Position numbers and translations under genes: made by a program. Under the pieces are notes generated by a model. The model was not told where the DNA came from and searched no databases. It saw only the letters and a program-made list of their open reading frames with translations. This document shows, in pieces, positions 49,160 through 57,454 of a DNA stretch of 64,000 bases (the stretch's first letter is position 1; each line of letters begins with the position of its first letter). This stretch comes from Dermatophilaceae bacterium Soc4.6. GTDB lineage: Bacteria > Actinomycetota > Actinomycetes > Actinomycetales > Dermatophilaceae. The stretch is from NCBI GenBank assembly GCA_039889245.1, contig JAZGVH010000002.1, forward strand, positions 2,232,001 through 2,296,000, read 5' to 3'.

Positions 49160-50088
49160 GCTTCCCCCGAGCCACCACCTCGCTCGGTGTCCGATGGGTC
49201 ACCCTCGTCGTCGGGGTCGGGCTGACGGCCGAAGTGCTCGACCCAGAGCGCCGTGATGACCTCCTCCGCGGTGCGGGTGCAGGCCTCCCCCAGCCGGATC
49301 CGCCCCGACAGGGCCACCAGGGCCGCGTCGAGCCCGGCCTGCCAGTCGGTGGGCGCGACGCCTCGGCGCCGGGCCAGCTCGCTGCTGATCCCCACGACGT
49401 CGATGGCGCCCCGCACCGAGGAGCCGACCCGGATGTCGTGGTGCGAGCGGGTTGCCCGCACCAGCGCGACGATGGCGGCCCGATGGTCGGCGGGGATCTC
49501 GACCCCCGCCAGCGCCGTGATGTCGTGCTCGTCCTGCGCCGACTGGTAGCCCATGACGATGCGGCAGGTGCGGTCGTGGACAGCGCCCGAGATGCGCGCC
49601 GTGCCGACGGTGTCGTAGGGGTTCATCGCGGCGACCAGCCGGAAGCCGTCATGGGCGGCGACCCGGCCGAGCCTCGGCACGTTGAGCTCGCGCTCCGACA
49701 TCACCGTGAGCAGCACGTTCAGCGTCTCCTCGGGCACGCGGTTGAGCTCCTCGACGTAGAGCAGCCCACCGTCGCGCATGGCCTCGAGCAGCGGGCCGTC
49801 GACGAAGACCTCGGGCCGGTAGCCGCGCTCGAGCACGAGGGCCGGGTCGAAGTGCCCGACCAGCCGCGCGGGCGTGAGCTCGGCGTTGCCCTCGACGAGC
49901 TCGAAGGTGCTCTCCCGGTCTGCGGCCACCCGGCGCAGCAGCGTCGACTTGCCGGTGCCGGGCGGGCCCTCGAGCACGACGTGGGCGCCGCTGGCGAGTG
50001 CTGCCTCGAGCAGCTCGACCTCACGACCCCGGCCGACCACCTGGCCGGCCGGGGTGCGAGCAGAGGGACGGTCTGCAGTCGCGGTCAC
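49156..50088 (-). CDS. MoxR-family AAA+ ATPase
   Basis: A 310-residue AAA+ protein from GTG 50088, overlapping the alcohol dehydrogenase stop by 4 bp. Walker A is EGPPGTGKSTLLRRVAADRE, Walker B is GLLYVEELNRVPEETLNVLL, and sensor-1 is FRLVAAMNPYDTVGTARISG. ALSGRIRLGEACTRTAEEVI is the lid region. The VWA gene follows with 4-bp overlap. MoxR/VWA pairs such as CoxD/CoxE or NorQ/NorD insert cofactors or remodel enzymes; the preceding dehydrogenase is a candidate client (inference). Confidence 0.9.
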   Translation of the reverse strand: MTATADRPSARTPAGQVVGRGREVELLEAALASGAHVVLEGPPGTGKSTLLRRVAADRESTFELVEGNAELTPARLVGHFDPALVLERGYRPEVFVDGPLLEAMRDGGLLYVEELNRVPEETLNVLLTVMSERELNVPRLGRVAAHDGFRLVAAMNPYDTVGTARISGAVHDRTCRIVMGYQSAQDEHDITALAGVEIPADHRAAIVALVRATRSHHDIRVGSSVRGAIDVVGISSELARRRGVAPTDWQAGLDAALVALSGRIRLGEACTRTAEEVITALWVEHFGRQPDPDDEGDPSDTERGGGSGEA

Positions 50089-51200
50089 GGGTGCTCGTGC
50101 ACCACGACCCCACGCACGTTCTTGCCGGCGAGCAGGTCGTCGTAGCCCTCCTGCACCTGGTCGAGCGTGTAGGTGCGCGTGATGATCTCGTCGAGCTTGA
50201 GGTCACCGCTCTGGTAGAGCGAGAGGATGCGCGGGATGTCGACCGTCGGGTTGCAGTCGCCGAAGAGGCTGCCCTTGATGCTCTTGCGGTAGAGGGTGAG
50301 GATCGTGCCGGGCAGCTCGATGTTCTGCTCCATCAGCTTGTTGAGCCCGGTGAGCACCACCGTGCCGCCCTTGCCGACGGCGTGGAAGCCGCCCGTCACG
50401 ATCTCCGACGTCATCAGCCCGGGGGTGAGGATGGCCGAGTCGGCCATCTGACCGCGGGTCATGTCGGTGAGCGCGGCCATGGCCTCGTCGGTGCTGGCGA
50501 AGGCGTGGGTCGCCCCGAGCTCCATCGCCTTCTCGCGCTTGTTCTCCAGCGGGTCGATGGCGATGACGTTCTTGGCCCCGGCGTAGCGCGCGCCCTGCAC
50601 GGCGTTGATGCCGATGCCGCCGATGCCGACGACGAGGACGGTGTCGCCGGCGCGCACGTTGGCCGTGTTGACGGCCGCGCCCCACCCGGTGGGCACGCCG
50701 CAGCCGACGAGCACGGCCTTCTCCAGGGGCAGGTCGTCGTCGACCTTGACCGCCGAGGTCTGGTGGATCACGCCGTACTGGCTGAAGGTGCCGAGCATGC
50801 ACATGGCGCCGTACTGGCCCCGGGGACCGCTGATCGGCCAGCGGTCGCCGGGCAGGTTGCCCTCGAGGATCGATGCGCCCATGTCGCAGATCGACTGGCG
50901 CCCGGTGGCGCAGTAGCGGCAGGAGCCGCAGTTGGGGATGAAGGAGCAGACGACGTGGTCGCCGACCTTGACCCGGGTCACCCCGGGGCCGACCTCCTCG
51001 ATGATGCCCGCACCCTCGTGACCGAGGACCATCGGCAGACGGGCCTCGAGGTCGCCGTGGGCGACGTGGACGTCGCTGTGGCACAGACCAGCGTGGGTGT
51101 AGCGGATGAGGACCTCACCCTCGCGGGGTCCGTCGAGGTCGAGCTCCTCGATCTCGATCTTCTTTCCGGCTTCGTAGACGACAGCTGCCTTGGTCTTCAC
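50085..51200 (-). CDS. NDMA-dependent alcohol dehydrogenase (zinc-type MDR, Rxyl_3153-like)
   Basis: A 371-residue zinc alcohol dehydrogenase. MKTKAAVVYEAGKKIEIEEL, the catalytic-zinc region RYTHAGLCHSDVHVAHGD and LGHEGAGIIEEVG, the structural-zinc cysteines CSFIPNCGSCRYCATGRQSI, and the Rossmann motif VLVVGIGGIGINAVQGARYA are clear. The sequence fits the NDMA-dependent group, whose tightly bound nicotinamide is thought to be re-oxidised through mycofactocin. No mycofactocin genes are in this window. It leads a three-gene overlapping unit with MoxR and VWA proteins. Confidence 0.88.
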   Translation of the reverse strand: MKTKAAVVYEAGKKIEIEELDLDGPREGEVLIRYTHAGLCHSDVHVAHGDLEARLPMVLGHEGAGIIEEVGPGVTRVKVGDHVVCSFIPNCGSCRYCATGRQSICDMGASILEGNLPGDRWPISGPRGQYGAMCMLGTFSQYGVIHQTSAVKVDDDLPLEKAVLVGCGVPTGWGAAVNTANVRAGDTVLVVGIGGIGINAVQGARYAGAKNVIAIDPLENKREKAMELGATHAFASTDEAMAALTDMTRGQMADSAILTPGLMTSEIVTGGFHAVGKGGTVVLTGLNKLMEQNIELPGTILTLYRKSIKGSLFGDCNPTVDIPRILSLYQSGDLKLDEIITRTYTLDQVQEGYDDLLAGKNVRGVVVHEHP

Positions 51201-51407
51201 GCGCGCGACTCCTTTGTCAGGCCGAGGGGACCGGGCACGCGCCCGGTCTCCTCGAGACTAGGAAAGCCGGACCGCTTGGGCACCCCCCATTCGGACAGGT
51301 GGCCGCCACGACTTGTCGGACGGGTCGGCCCAGGGCCTGGCGTAAACTGGGGGCCAGCGCAGAGTGGCGTGCCCATCGACCGCACCCGCTCTCCCACGAA
51401 GGCGTCC

Positions 51408-52709
51408 GTGAACCCCCCGCTGTCCGCTGCCCCCACCTGCGTCCGACAGGCCTCCCGCCCCGTCGTCGTCGCGGCCGCGCCCCCTGCCCGCACCACCCCC
51501 GACGGGCCGTCGCGCGACCGCGTGGGTCTCAGGCTCCTGCTGATCCTGGCGTTGCTCAACGCCGCCGGGCCCCTGTCGATCGACACCTACCTGTCGGCCT
51601 TCCCGCGGATGGCCCGCGACCTCGGGACGACGGCCACCTCGATCCAGCTCACCCTCACCACCTTCATGCTCGGGATCGGTGTCGGCCACCTGGTCATCGG
51701 CGCGCTCTCCGACCGGTGGGGCCGCCGGGGGCCGCTGCTCGCCTCGGTCGTCGTCTTCGGTGTGGCCGGCGCCCTGTGCGCGGTCGCCCCCTCGGTCGCC
51801 GTCCTCGTCGCCCTGCGCTTCCTGCAGGGCTTCGCCGGGTCGGCTGGGATGGTCATCGGCCGGGCCGTCGTGGCCGACTCGGTCCGGGGTCGGGCAGCCG
51901 TGCAGGCCTACAGCCTCCTGTCGATGGTGGGGGCGCTCGCCCCCGTGGTCGCCCCGGTGCTGGGGGCGTCGCTGCTGCCCGTGCTCGGCTGGCGGGGCCT
52001 GTTCTGGGGTCTGGTCGGGGTGGGCGCCCTCATGCTCCTCGCGGTCATGCTCGGTGTGCGCGAGACCCTGTCGTCCGACCGGCGCACGACGGGTGGGCTC
52101 CGCGAGACGGGACGCGTCGCCCGCGAGGTGCTCTCCTCCCGGCCCTTCCGCGGCTACACCGGGGCGGTGGTGCTGTCCTTCGGCGCGCTCTTCGCCTACG
52201 TCTCCGCGTCGCCGTTCGTGGTGCAAGGTGTGCTGGGGCTCACGCCCGGGCAGTATGCTGCCGACTTCGCCGTCAACTCGACCGCGCTGGTCATCGTTGG
52301 TGGGCTCAACGCCCGCCTCGTGCTGCACGTGCGCGCAACCCGGCTGCTGACGATCGGGCTTGTCACCCTGGCCGCGGCCGCCCTCGCCCTGCTGGGCCTG
52401 GCCGCCGCCGGCTCGACCTCGACCGGGGTCGTGCTGCCGCTGCTCTTCGTCGTCATGGCCGCGACCGCGCTCGTCTTCGCCAACGGTGTCGCGCTGGCCA
52501 TGGGCAGCGTCACCACCGGCCTCGGCACCGCGTCCGCGGTCATCGGGTCGGCGCAGTTCGGCGTCGGTGCCCTCGTGTCCCCGCTCGTGGGGCTGGGCGG
52601 CGCCGACACGGCGCTGCCGATGGCGCTCGTGATGTGCGCCTGCGCCGGTGGTGCGCTGCTCAGCCTGCGCCAGACCCGCACGGCGGGGCGTCGCGGCCTC
52701 AGGCGATGA
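51408..52709 (+). CDS. Bcr/CflA-family MFS drug exporter
   Basis: A 12-helix MFS protein of about 433 residues. The Bcr/CflA type is shown by GPLSIDTYLSAFPRMARDLG in helix 1, GHLVIGALSDRWGRRGPLLA (loop motif), and ALRFLQGFAGSAGMVIGRAV in helix 4. The start is GTG 51408 with AAGG at proper spacing, or GTG 51369. It is divergent from the dehydrogenase operon and its 3' end overlaps a VOC gene tail-to-tail by 11 bp. Such proteins export chloramphenicol, bicyclomycin or similar compounds. Confidence 0.85.
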   Translation: MNPPLSAAPTCVRQASRPVVVAAAPPARTTPDGPSRDRVGLRLLLILALLNAAGPLSIDTYLSAFPRMARDLGTTATSIQLTLTTFMLGIGVGHLVIGALSDRWGRRGPLLASVVVFGVAGALCAVAPSVAVLVALRFLQGFAGSAGMVIGRAVVADSVRGRAAVQAYSLLSMVGALAPVVAPVLGASLLPVLGWRGLFWGLVGVGALMLLAVMLGVRETLSSDRRTTGGLRETGRVAREVLSSRPFRGYTGAVVLSFGALFAYVSASPFVVQGVLGLTPGQYAADFAVNSTALVIVGGLNARLVLHVRATRLLTIGLVTLAAAALALLGLAAAGSTSTGVVLPLLFVVMAATALVFANGVALAMGSVTTGLGTASAVIGSAQFGVGALVSPLVGLGGADTALPMALVMCACAGGALLSLRQTRTAGRRGLRR

Positions 52710-53130
52710 CGGCGGTCAGCTCGAGGTTGATGCCGTCGGGGTCCTGGATCGACAGGATCGAGGTGCCCGAGCCGCCGAGGTCGATGACCTCGCCGTGCTC
52801 GATGCCGGCCTCATCCAGTGCTTCGGCTGCAGCGACCAGCACCCTGCGCGACTCGACGGTGAAGCTCACGTGGTCGAGGCCAGTGCGGTCGGCGTCGAAG
52901 CGGTCGCGGCCGACGGGACGCAGACCGAAGAGCGTGCCGCCGGGCATCTGGTAGACCACCCCGCCGTAGAAGCGCTGCGGGTCGCCCTCGACCCCGTCCT
53001 CACCGGAGTGCTCGCGGGCGTCGATGGCGACAGGCCACCCGAAGAGGTCGTCGTAGAAGGCCTTCGAGCGCTCGATGTCGGTGACGTTGAGACGCACGTG
53101 GGCGTAGGCGGTGCTGGTGACGAGCGGCAT
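52699..53130 (-). CDS. VOC-superfamily (glyoxalase-like) protein
   Basis: A 143-residue two-beta-alpha-beta-unit protein. AYAHVRLNVTDIERSKAFYD followed by DLFGW is the first VOC unit, and RTGLDHVSFTVESRRVLVAA followed by ILSIQDPDGINLEL is the second. The metal-ligand pattern (H in the first strand, H in the D-H-V-S strand and E in N-L-E-L) is conserved. Substrates range from methylglyoxal adducts to antibiotics. It follows the DUF1295 gene on the same strand by 48 bp and may be the last gene of that unit. Confidence 0.85.
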   Translation of the reverse strand: MPLVTSTAYAHVRLNVTDIERSKAFYDDLFGWPVAIDAREHSGEDGVEGDPQRFYGGVVYQMPGGTLFGLRPVGRDRFDADRTGLDHVSFTVESRRVLVAAAEALDEAGIEHGEVIDLGGSGTSILSIQDPDGINLELTAVIA

Positions 53131-53178
53131 GCTCGGTCCTCCTGGGTCGGTGCGGGACGGGCGGGGTGAAGCGCTCCC

Positions 53179-53961
53179 TCAGGCCTTCTTGGGCGGCCGG
53201 GGGAAGAAGAAGCTCGTGCGCTCCATGTACTCCCGGTACCCCGGACGCTTCGACATCTCCCGCTCGAGGTGCCTGCCGCCGCTGCCGAAGACGAGGAAGT
53301 AGGTCATGACGACCGGGGACAGCACGGTCAGCACCCCGGGCCAGGCGCTGGCCGAGATGGCGAAGAGGCCCCACCAGGTGGAGGAGTCTCCGAAGTAGTT
53401 GGGGTGGCGCGTCCAGCCCCAGAGGCCGCGGTCCATGACCTTGCCCTTGTTGGAGGAGTCGGCCTTGAAGGCCGCGAGCTGGGCGTCGCCGACCGACTCG
53501 AAGGAGACCCCCAGCACCCACAGCAGGATGCCTAGGACGACGGCCCACGCGGCACCGCCACCGGCAGCGGCCGAGACCTGCAGCGGCAGCGAGACGAACC
53601 AGACCAGGAACCCCTGCAGGGCGTAGACCTTCAGGATGACGAAGAAGGTGGACTTGCCCTCCTTCATCCTGGCGTAGCGCGGGTCCTCGGGCTTGCCCTT
53701 GTTCTTGCGACCGATGTGCCACGCCAGCCGCCCGCCCCAGACGGCGACGAGCACCAGCAGCAACAGTCGGCGCCACCCCGTGCCCTGCCCGACGAGGGCG
53801 CTGACCAGGGCGACCGTGACGAAGGCCAGACCCCAGGTGACGTCGACCACGCTGACCTTGCCGGCCTTCGCCCCGACCAGACCGGTGATGGTCATGACGA
53901 CGGCGACGGCGAGCACGGAGACACCGCTCACGAGGAGGAAGTTGCTGACCGAGAAGTCCAT
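53179..53961 (-). CDS. DUF1295 membrane protein (steroid-reductase fold), SigK-locus type
   Basis: A 260-residue protein with about six to seven membrane helices from ATG 53961. The DUF1295 signature is GLWGWTRHPNYFGDSSTWWG (R-H-P-N-Y-x-G) followed by MSKRPGYREYMERTSFFFPR. This fold is shared with steroid 5-alpha reductases and isoprenylcysteine methyltransferases, so a lipid-reducing or lipid-modifying role is plausible. It closes the run of lipid-modifying genes downstream of sigK/rskA and matches the position of the membrane protein Rv0446c in M. tuberculosis. Confidence 0.85.
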   Translation of the reverse strand: MDFSVSNFLLVSGVSVLAVAVVMTITGLVGAKAGKVSVVDVTWGLAFVTVALVSALVGQGTGWRRLLLLVLVAVWGGRLAWHIGRKNKGKPEDPRYARMKEGKSTFFVILKVYALQGFLVWFVSLPLQVSAAAGGGAAWAVVLGILLWVLGVSFESVGDAQLAAFKADSSNKGKVMDRGLWGWTRHPNYFGDSSTWWGLFAISASAWPGVLTVLSPVVMTYFLVFGSGGRHLEREMSKRPGYREYMERTSFFFPRPPKKA

Positions 53962-53987
53962 GGGCTCAGTCTCGCAGTCGCCTCGAC

Positions 53988-55322
53988 CTAGCGGGACCAG
54001 GACGCGGGCCGCACCCACGCCAGGTCGTTGTGACCCCGCGAGTCGTTCCTCACGGCGAGGATCTGGTCGACCCCCATGCGGCCGTCACGGAAGGCCATCA
54101 TGCTGCCGACGAGGTAGAGGCGCCACACGCGGGCGACCTCCTCGCCGACCATGCCGACGGCCTCGTCCCAGTTGGCCTCGAAGGTCTCGTGCCACGCCGC
54201 GATGGTGCGCACGTAGTGCTCACGCATCATGTGCACGTCGCGCACCTCGAGACCGCCGCGCTCGATGAGGTCGACCGTCTCGCCGACGGGACGCATGGTC
54301 ATGTCGGGGGCGATGAACGACTCGATGAAGGGGCCGCCACCCGAGTGCCGGCCCCGACGCGACATCTGCTGCACGAGCACCCGGCCGCCGTCGACGACGT
54401 TGCGCCGCAGCACCTCGACGTAGGTCGCGTAGTTCTTCTCGCCGACGTGCTCGCCCATCTCGAGCGACGCGACCGCGCCGAAGCCGCCGTCATGCACGTC
54501 GCGGTAGTCCTGCAGCCGGATCTGCACCCGGTCCTCCAGCCCACGCTCGCGGATCCGGTTGTCGATGAAGGCCTTCTGCTCCTTGGCGATGGTCACCCCC
54601 GTGACCTGCGCGCCGAAGTGCTCGGCGGCATACAGGCTGAGGGAGCCCCAGCCGCAGCCGACGTCGAGGAAACGCATGCCGGGCTCGAGCCCGATCTTGC
54701 GGCAGACCAGGTCGAGCTTGTCGCGCTGCGCGTCCTCCACGCCGTACGCCGCGTCGTCAGAGGTCCAGTAGGCGCTGGAGTAGGCCATGTGCGGGTCGAG
54801 GATCAGCGAGTAGAAGTCGTTGCTGAGGTCGTAGTGGTGGTGGATGGCCTGCCGGTCACGCAGGGCCGAGTGCAGGCGGCCGGTGATCTTGGCCTGGCTG
54901 CCGGGGGCCGCCGGCGGGGTGCCGAGGGCACCGACCTCCCTGGCCGTGCGCACCACCGAGGCGATGAGTCCCGGGGTGGGGCGGATGCCGGTGAGGCCGC
55001 GCTGCGCAGAGACGTCCCACACGTGGGTGAGGGCGGCGCCGAGGTCGCCCTCGACGTCGATCTCGCCCGTGACGTAGGCCTGGGCCGCGCCCAGCTCACC
55101 CGGGTGCCAGATGAGCCGGCGCAGGGCGTCGGGTGAGCGCAGCACCACGTGCGGGGCGTCGTCGGGGCCGGCGGTGGAGCCGTCCCAGGCGGTGAGGTGC
55201 ACCGGCAGCTCGCCACCGGCGATCGGCGCGAGCGCCCGCGCCAGGATGCCGGCCACACCATCCGCGGTGGCGGCCCGGGTCGTCGAGGGCGCAGCGGGGG
55301 CCTGCGTGTCGGTCACGGACAT
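53988..55322 (-). CDS. Cyclopropane-fatty-acyl-phospholipid synthase family methyltransferase (second copy)
   Basis: A 444-residue SAM-dependent lipid methyltransferase. HHHYDLSNDFYSLILDPHMA, CRKIGLEPGMRFLDVGCGWG (SAM motif), VTGVTIAKEQKAFIDNRIRE and GEHVGEKNYATYVEVLRRNV are the CFA/UfaA1 family blocks. An N-terminal domain (about 1-130) with ALRRLIWHPGELGAAQAYVT is also typical. It starts at ATG 55322, 6 bp after the first copy's stop. It could make cyclopropane or 10-methyl(ene) fatty acids on membrane lipids. The Rv0447c (UfaA1) position suggests SigK control. Confidence 0.92.
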   Translation of the reverse strand: MSVTDTQAPAAPSTTRAATADGVAGILARALAPIAGGELPVHLTAWDGSTAGPDDAPHVVLRSPDALRRLIWHPGELGAAQAYVTGEIDVEGDLGAALTHVWDVSAQRGLTGIRPTPGLIASVVRTAREVGALGTPPAAPGSQAKITGRLHSALRDRQAIHHHYDLSNDFYSLILDPHMAYSSAYWTSDDAAYGVEDAQRDKLDLVCRKIGLEPGMRFLDVGCGWGSLSLYAAEHFGAQVTGVTIAKEQKAFIDNRIRERGLEDRVQIRLQDYRDVHDGGFGAVASLEMGEHVGEKNYATYVEVLRRNVVDGGRVLVQQMSRRGRHSGGGPFIESFIAPDMTMRPVGETVDLIERGGLEVRDVHMMREHYVRTIAAWHETFEANWDEAVGMVGEEVARVWRLYLVGSMMAFRDGRMGVDQILAVRNDSRGHNDLAWVRPASWSR

Positions 55323-55328
55323 GGCGGG

Positions 55329-56681
55329 TCAGGCCGTCGGGTCGTCGGAGGAGGTCGGCCGCTCGAGGAGGATCTGCTGCACGTCGAGGTAGCCGCTGAG
55401 GAAGCCCCCGCGCGAGTACTCGAGGTAGAAGTGCCACATGCGGCGGAAGACGTCGTCGAAGCCGAGACCGGCCACGCGCTCCGCGTGCTCCTGGAACTTC
55501 TCGTCCCACAGCCGCAGGCTGTGCGCGTAGTGCTGCCCCAACGTGAGCCGGTCGGTGACCCGCAGGGTCGTGTGGTCGCGCGTGAGGTCGACGATCGCGG
55601 TCGTCGAGGGCAGGAAGCCACCGGGGAAGATGTACTTGTGGATCCACGTGTAGGTCGTCGTGGTCGCGAGCATCCGGTCGTGCGGCATCGTGATGGCCTG
55701 GATGGCCACCTTCCCACCGGGAGCGAGCAGCCGGTCGATGGTCTCGAAGTAGGTCTGCCAGTACTCGTGGCCGACGGCCTCGATCATCTCGACGGAGACG
55801 ATGGCGTCGTACTCCCCGTCGACCGCGCGGTAGTCGAGCAGGTCGATCTGCACCCGGTCGGCGTAGCCGGCCTCGGTGACGCGGGTCGTGGCCAGGGCCT
55901 GCTGCTCGCTCGACAGCGTGACGCTGCGGACGGTGGCGCCGCGGGCGGCGGCCCGCATGCAGAGCTCGCCCCAGCCGGTGCCGATCTCGAGGACGCGGGA
56001 GCCCTCGCGGACTCCTGCCAGGTCGAGCAGGCGGTCGATCTTGCGCTGCTGGGCCGCGGCGAGGTCACTCCAGACGGGCATGACCTCGGGGCGGTCGGCG
56101 ACGACGGCGTGCTCGGTGCCCTCGGGACGGACGGCGTAGCGGGGAGAGTCGAAGAGGGCCGACGAGTAGGTCATCGTCGAGTCGAGGAAGGTCTCGAACA
56201 GGTCGTTCGACAGGTCGTAGTGCCGCGAGATGTTGGAGCGGGTGTTGGCCTCGCTGTTCTTCTCGGCGTGGGGCTGGTGCGCGACGTAGAACGCGCGCAG
56301 CCTCTGCAGGGGCACGGGGACGAGGCTGCCCATCTCCTCGGCGAGGACGGCGAGGAAGCCACCGAGGTCGGGTGACTCCCAGTCGCCGGCCATGTAGGAC
56401 TCGCCGAAGCCGATGAGGCCCCCGGCGCCGACCCGACCGTAGAAGCGCTGCGGGTGCAGCAGCTGCATCGTCGGCGCCGTCGCGTCGTGCCCGGCCCCGC
56501 CGAAGGTCGAGCCGTCGGGCAGCTCGACCCGGATCGGGAAGCGGGCGGCGATGCGGGTGAACAGCTGGGCCGCGATGCGCGCGTGCACCCGCCGCTTGAG
56601 CGGGCTGGGCGGCGTCAGCAGGTCGGGCCATGCTGCGGGGTCGATGGACGGGATGGTGAGAACGGGGACGACGGTGGTCAC
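55329..56681 (-). CDS. Cyclopropane-fatty-acyl-phospholipid synthase family methyltransferase (first copy)
   Basis: A 450-residue paralogue of the next gene, starting at GTG 56681 with 4-bp overlap onto DUF1365. Blocks are MAGDWESPDLGGFLAVLAEE, NISRHYDLSNDLFETFLDST, REGSRVLEIGTGWGELCMRA (SAM site), VRSVTLSSEQQALATTRVTE and YDAIVSVEMIEAVGHEYWQT. The E-M-I-E-A-V-G stretch carries the acidic and bicarbonate-binding region seen in CFA synthases. Two copies in tandem suggest two successive or alternative modifications, for example methylene transfer by one and a specialised acyl position by the other (inference). Confidence 0.92.
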   Translation of the reverse strand: MTTVVPVLTIPSIDPAAWPDLLTPPSPLKRRVHARIAAQLFTRIAARFPIRVELPDGSTFGGAGHDATAPTMQLLHPQRFYGRVGAGGLIGFGESYMAGDWESPDLGGFLAVLAEEMGSLVPVPLQRLRAFYVAHQPHAEKNSEANTRSNISRHYDLSNDLFETFLDSTMTYSSALFDSPRYAVRPEGTEHAVVADRPEVMPVWSDLAAAQQRKIDRLLDLAGVREGSRVLEIGTGWGELCMRAAARGATVRSVTLSSEQQALATTRVTEAGYADRVQIDLLDYRAVDGEYDAIVSVEMIEAVGHEYWQTYFETIDRLLAPGGKVAIQAITMPHDRMLATTTTYTWIHKYIFPGGFLPSTTAIVDLTRDHTTLRVTDRLTLGQHYAHSLRLWDEKFQEHAERVAGLGFDDVFRRMWHFYLEYSRGGFLSGYLDVQQILLERPTSSDDPTA

Positions 56682-57454
56682 TGGACTGCCTCCTGACGGT
56701 GGGACGGGCGAGGTCGGACCGGGAGCCGGCGCAACCACAGGACGATGCCGTGAGCCTTGATCTTGGCCATGACGACCAGGGGCTCGAGCGGGCGGGTGAG
56801 CGAGATGTGAAGCAGTCGGGCTGTGGTCACGTCGTGCGCGCGACCGGACATGACGGCGACGAAGGGTGGCCGACCCTCGCGCTGGAGGACGACGCTGGTG
56901 CGCAGGCTCTCACCCGGCTCGGGCAGGACGAGGTCGTAGTGCCCGTCGACGTCGTTGAAGGGGCTGACGTAGAGCGCCTTGTCGGCGCGGGCCCGGCCGT
57001 GGTCGTCGGTGCGCACGAGGTAGGCGTGCCGGTCGCCGTAGGTGTTCTGCACCTCGACGACGACGCACTCGAGCCCGCCGTCGAGGCGGTGGCACCAGTA
57101 GAGCGAGATCGGGTTGAAGACGTAGCCGCCGACCCGGGCCTGCGCGAGCATGACGACCCGCCCACCGTGCAGGTCGACCCCGTTGACGTCGAGGAAGGCG
57201 TCGACCTTCTGGCGCAGGGTGCCGGGGGCGTCCCGGTCGAGGTGGTCTCCGGCCTCGAAGGACGCGAGGCGGGCGAGGCGGCCGAGGTCGGGCAGGGCGT
57301 CGAGGTCGACGAGCCAGGTGTAGCTGCGCAGGGTGAAGTCGTGCTTCACCGGCTCGCGGCGGATGTGTCGGACGGTCGTCGCATACAGCCGTGGGGTGGC
57401 CGGGCCGCCGGCGCGCGGGGGCGAGGCCTGACGGACCGGGCTCGCGGTGCTCAT
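56678..57454 (-). CDS. DUF1365 family protein
   Basis: A 258-residue protein from ATG 57454, overlapping the amine-oxidase stop by 4 bp. DUF1365 is recognised by RLYATTVRHIRREPVKHDFT, then RSYTWLVDLDALPDLGRLAR, GGYVFNPISLYWCHRLDG and VQNTYGDRHAYLVR, ending with ISLTRPLEPLVVMAKIKAHG. The biochemical function is unknown, but the gene is nearly always beside a flavin amine oxidase and a CFA-type methyltransferase, as in Rv0448c. That conserved triad points to one lipid-modification pathway. Confidence 0.88.
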   Translation of the reverse strand: MSTASPVRQASPPRAGGPATPRLYATTVRHIRREPVKHDFTLRSYTWLVDLDALPDLGRLARLASFEAGDHLDRDAPGTLRQKVDAFLDVNGVDLHGGRVVMLAQARVGGYVFNPISLYWCHRLDGGLECVVVEVQNTYGDRHAYLVRTDDHGRARADKALYVSPFNDVDGHYDLVLPEPGESLRTSVVLQREGRPPFVAVMSGRAHDVTTARLLHISLTRPLEPLVVMAKIKAHGIVLWLRRLPVRPRPSHRQEAVQ

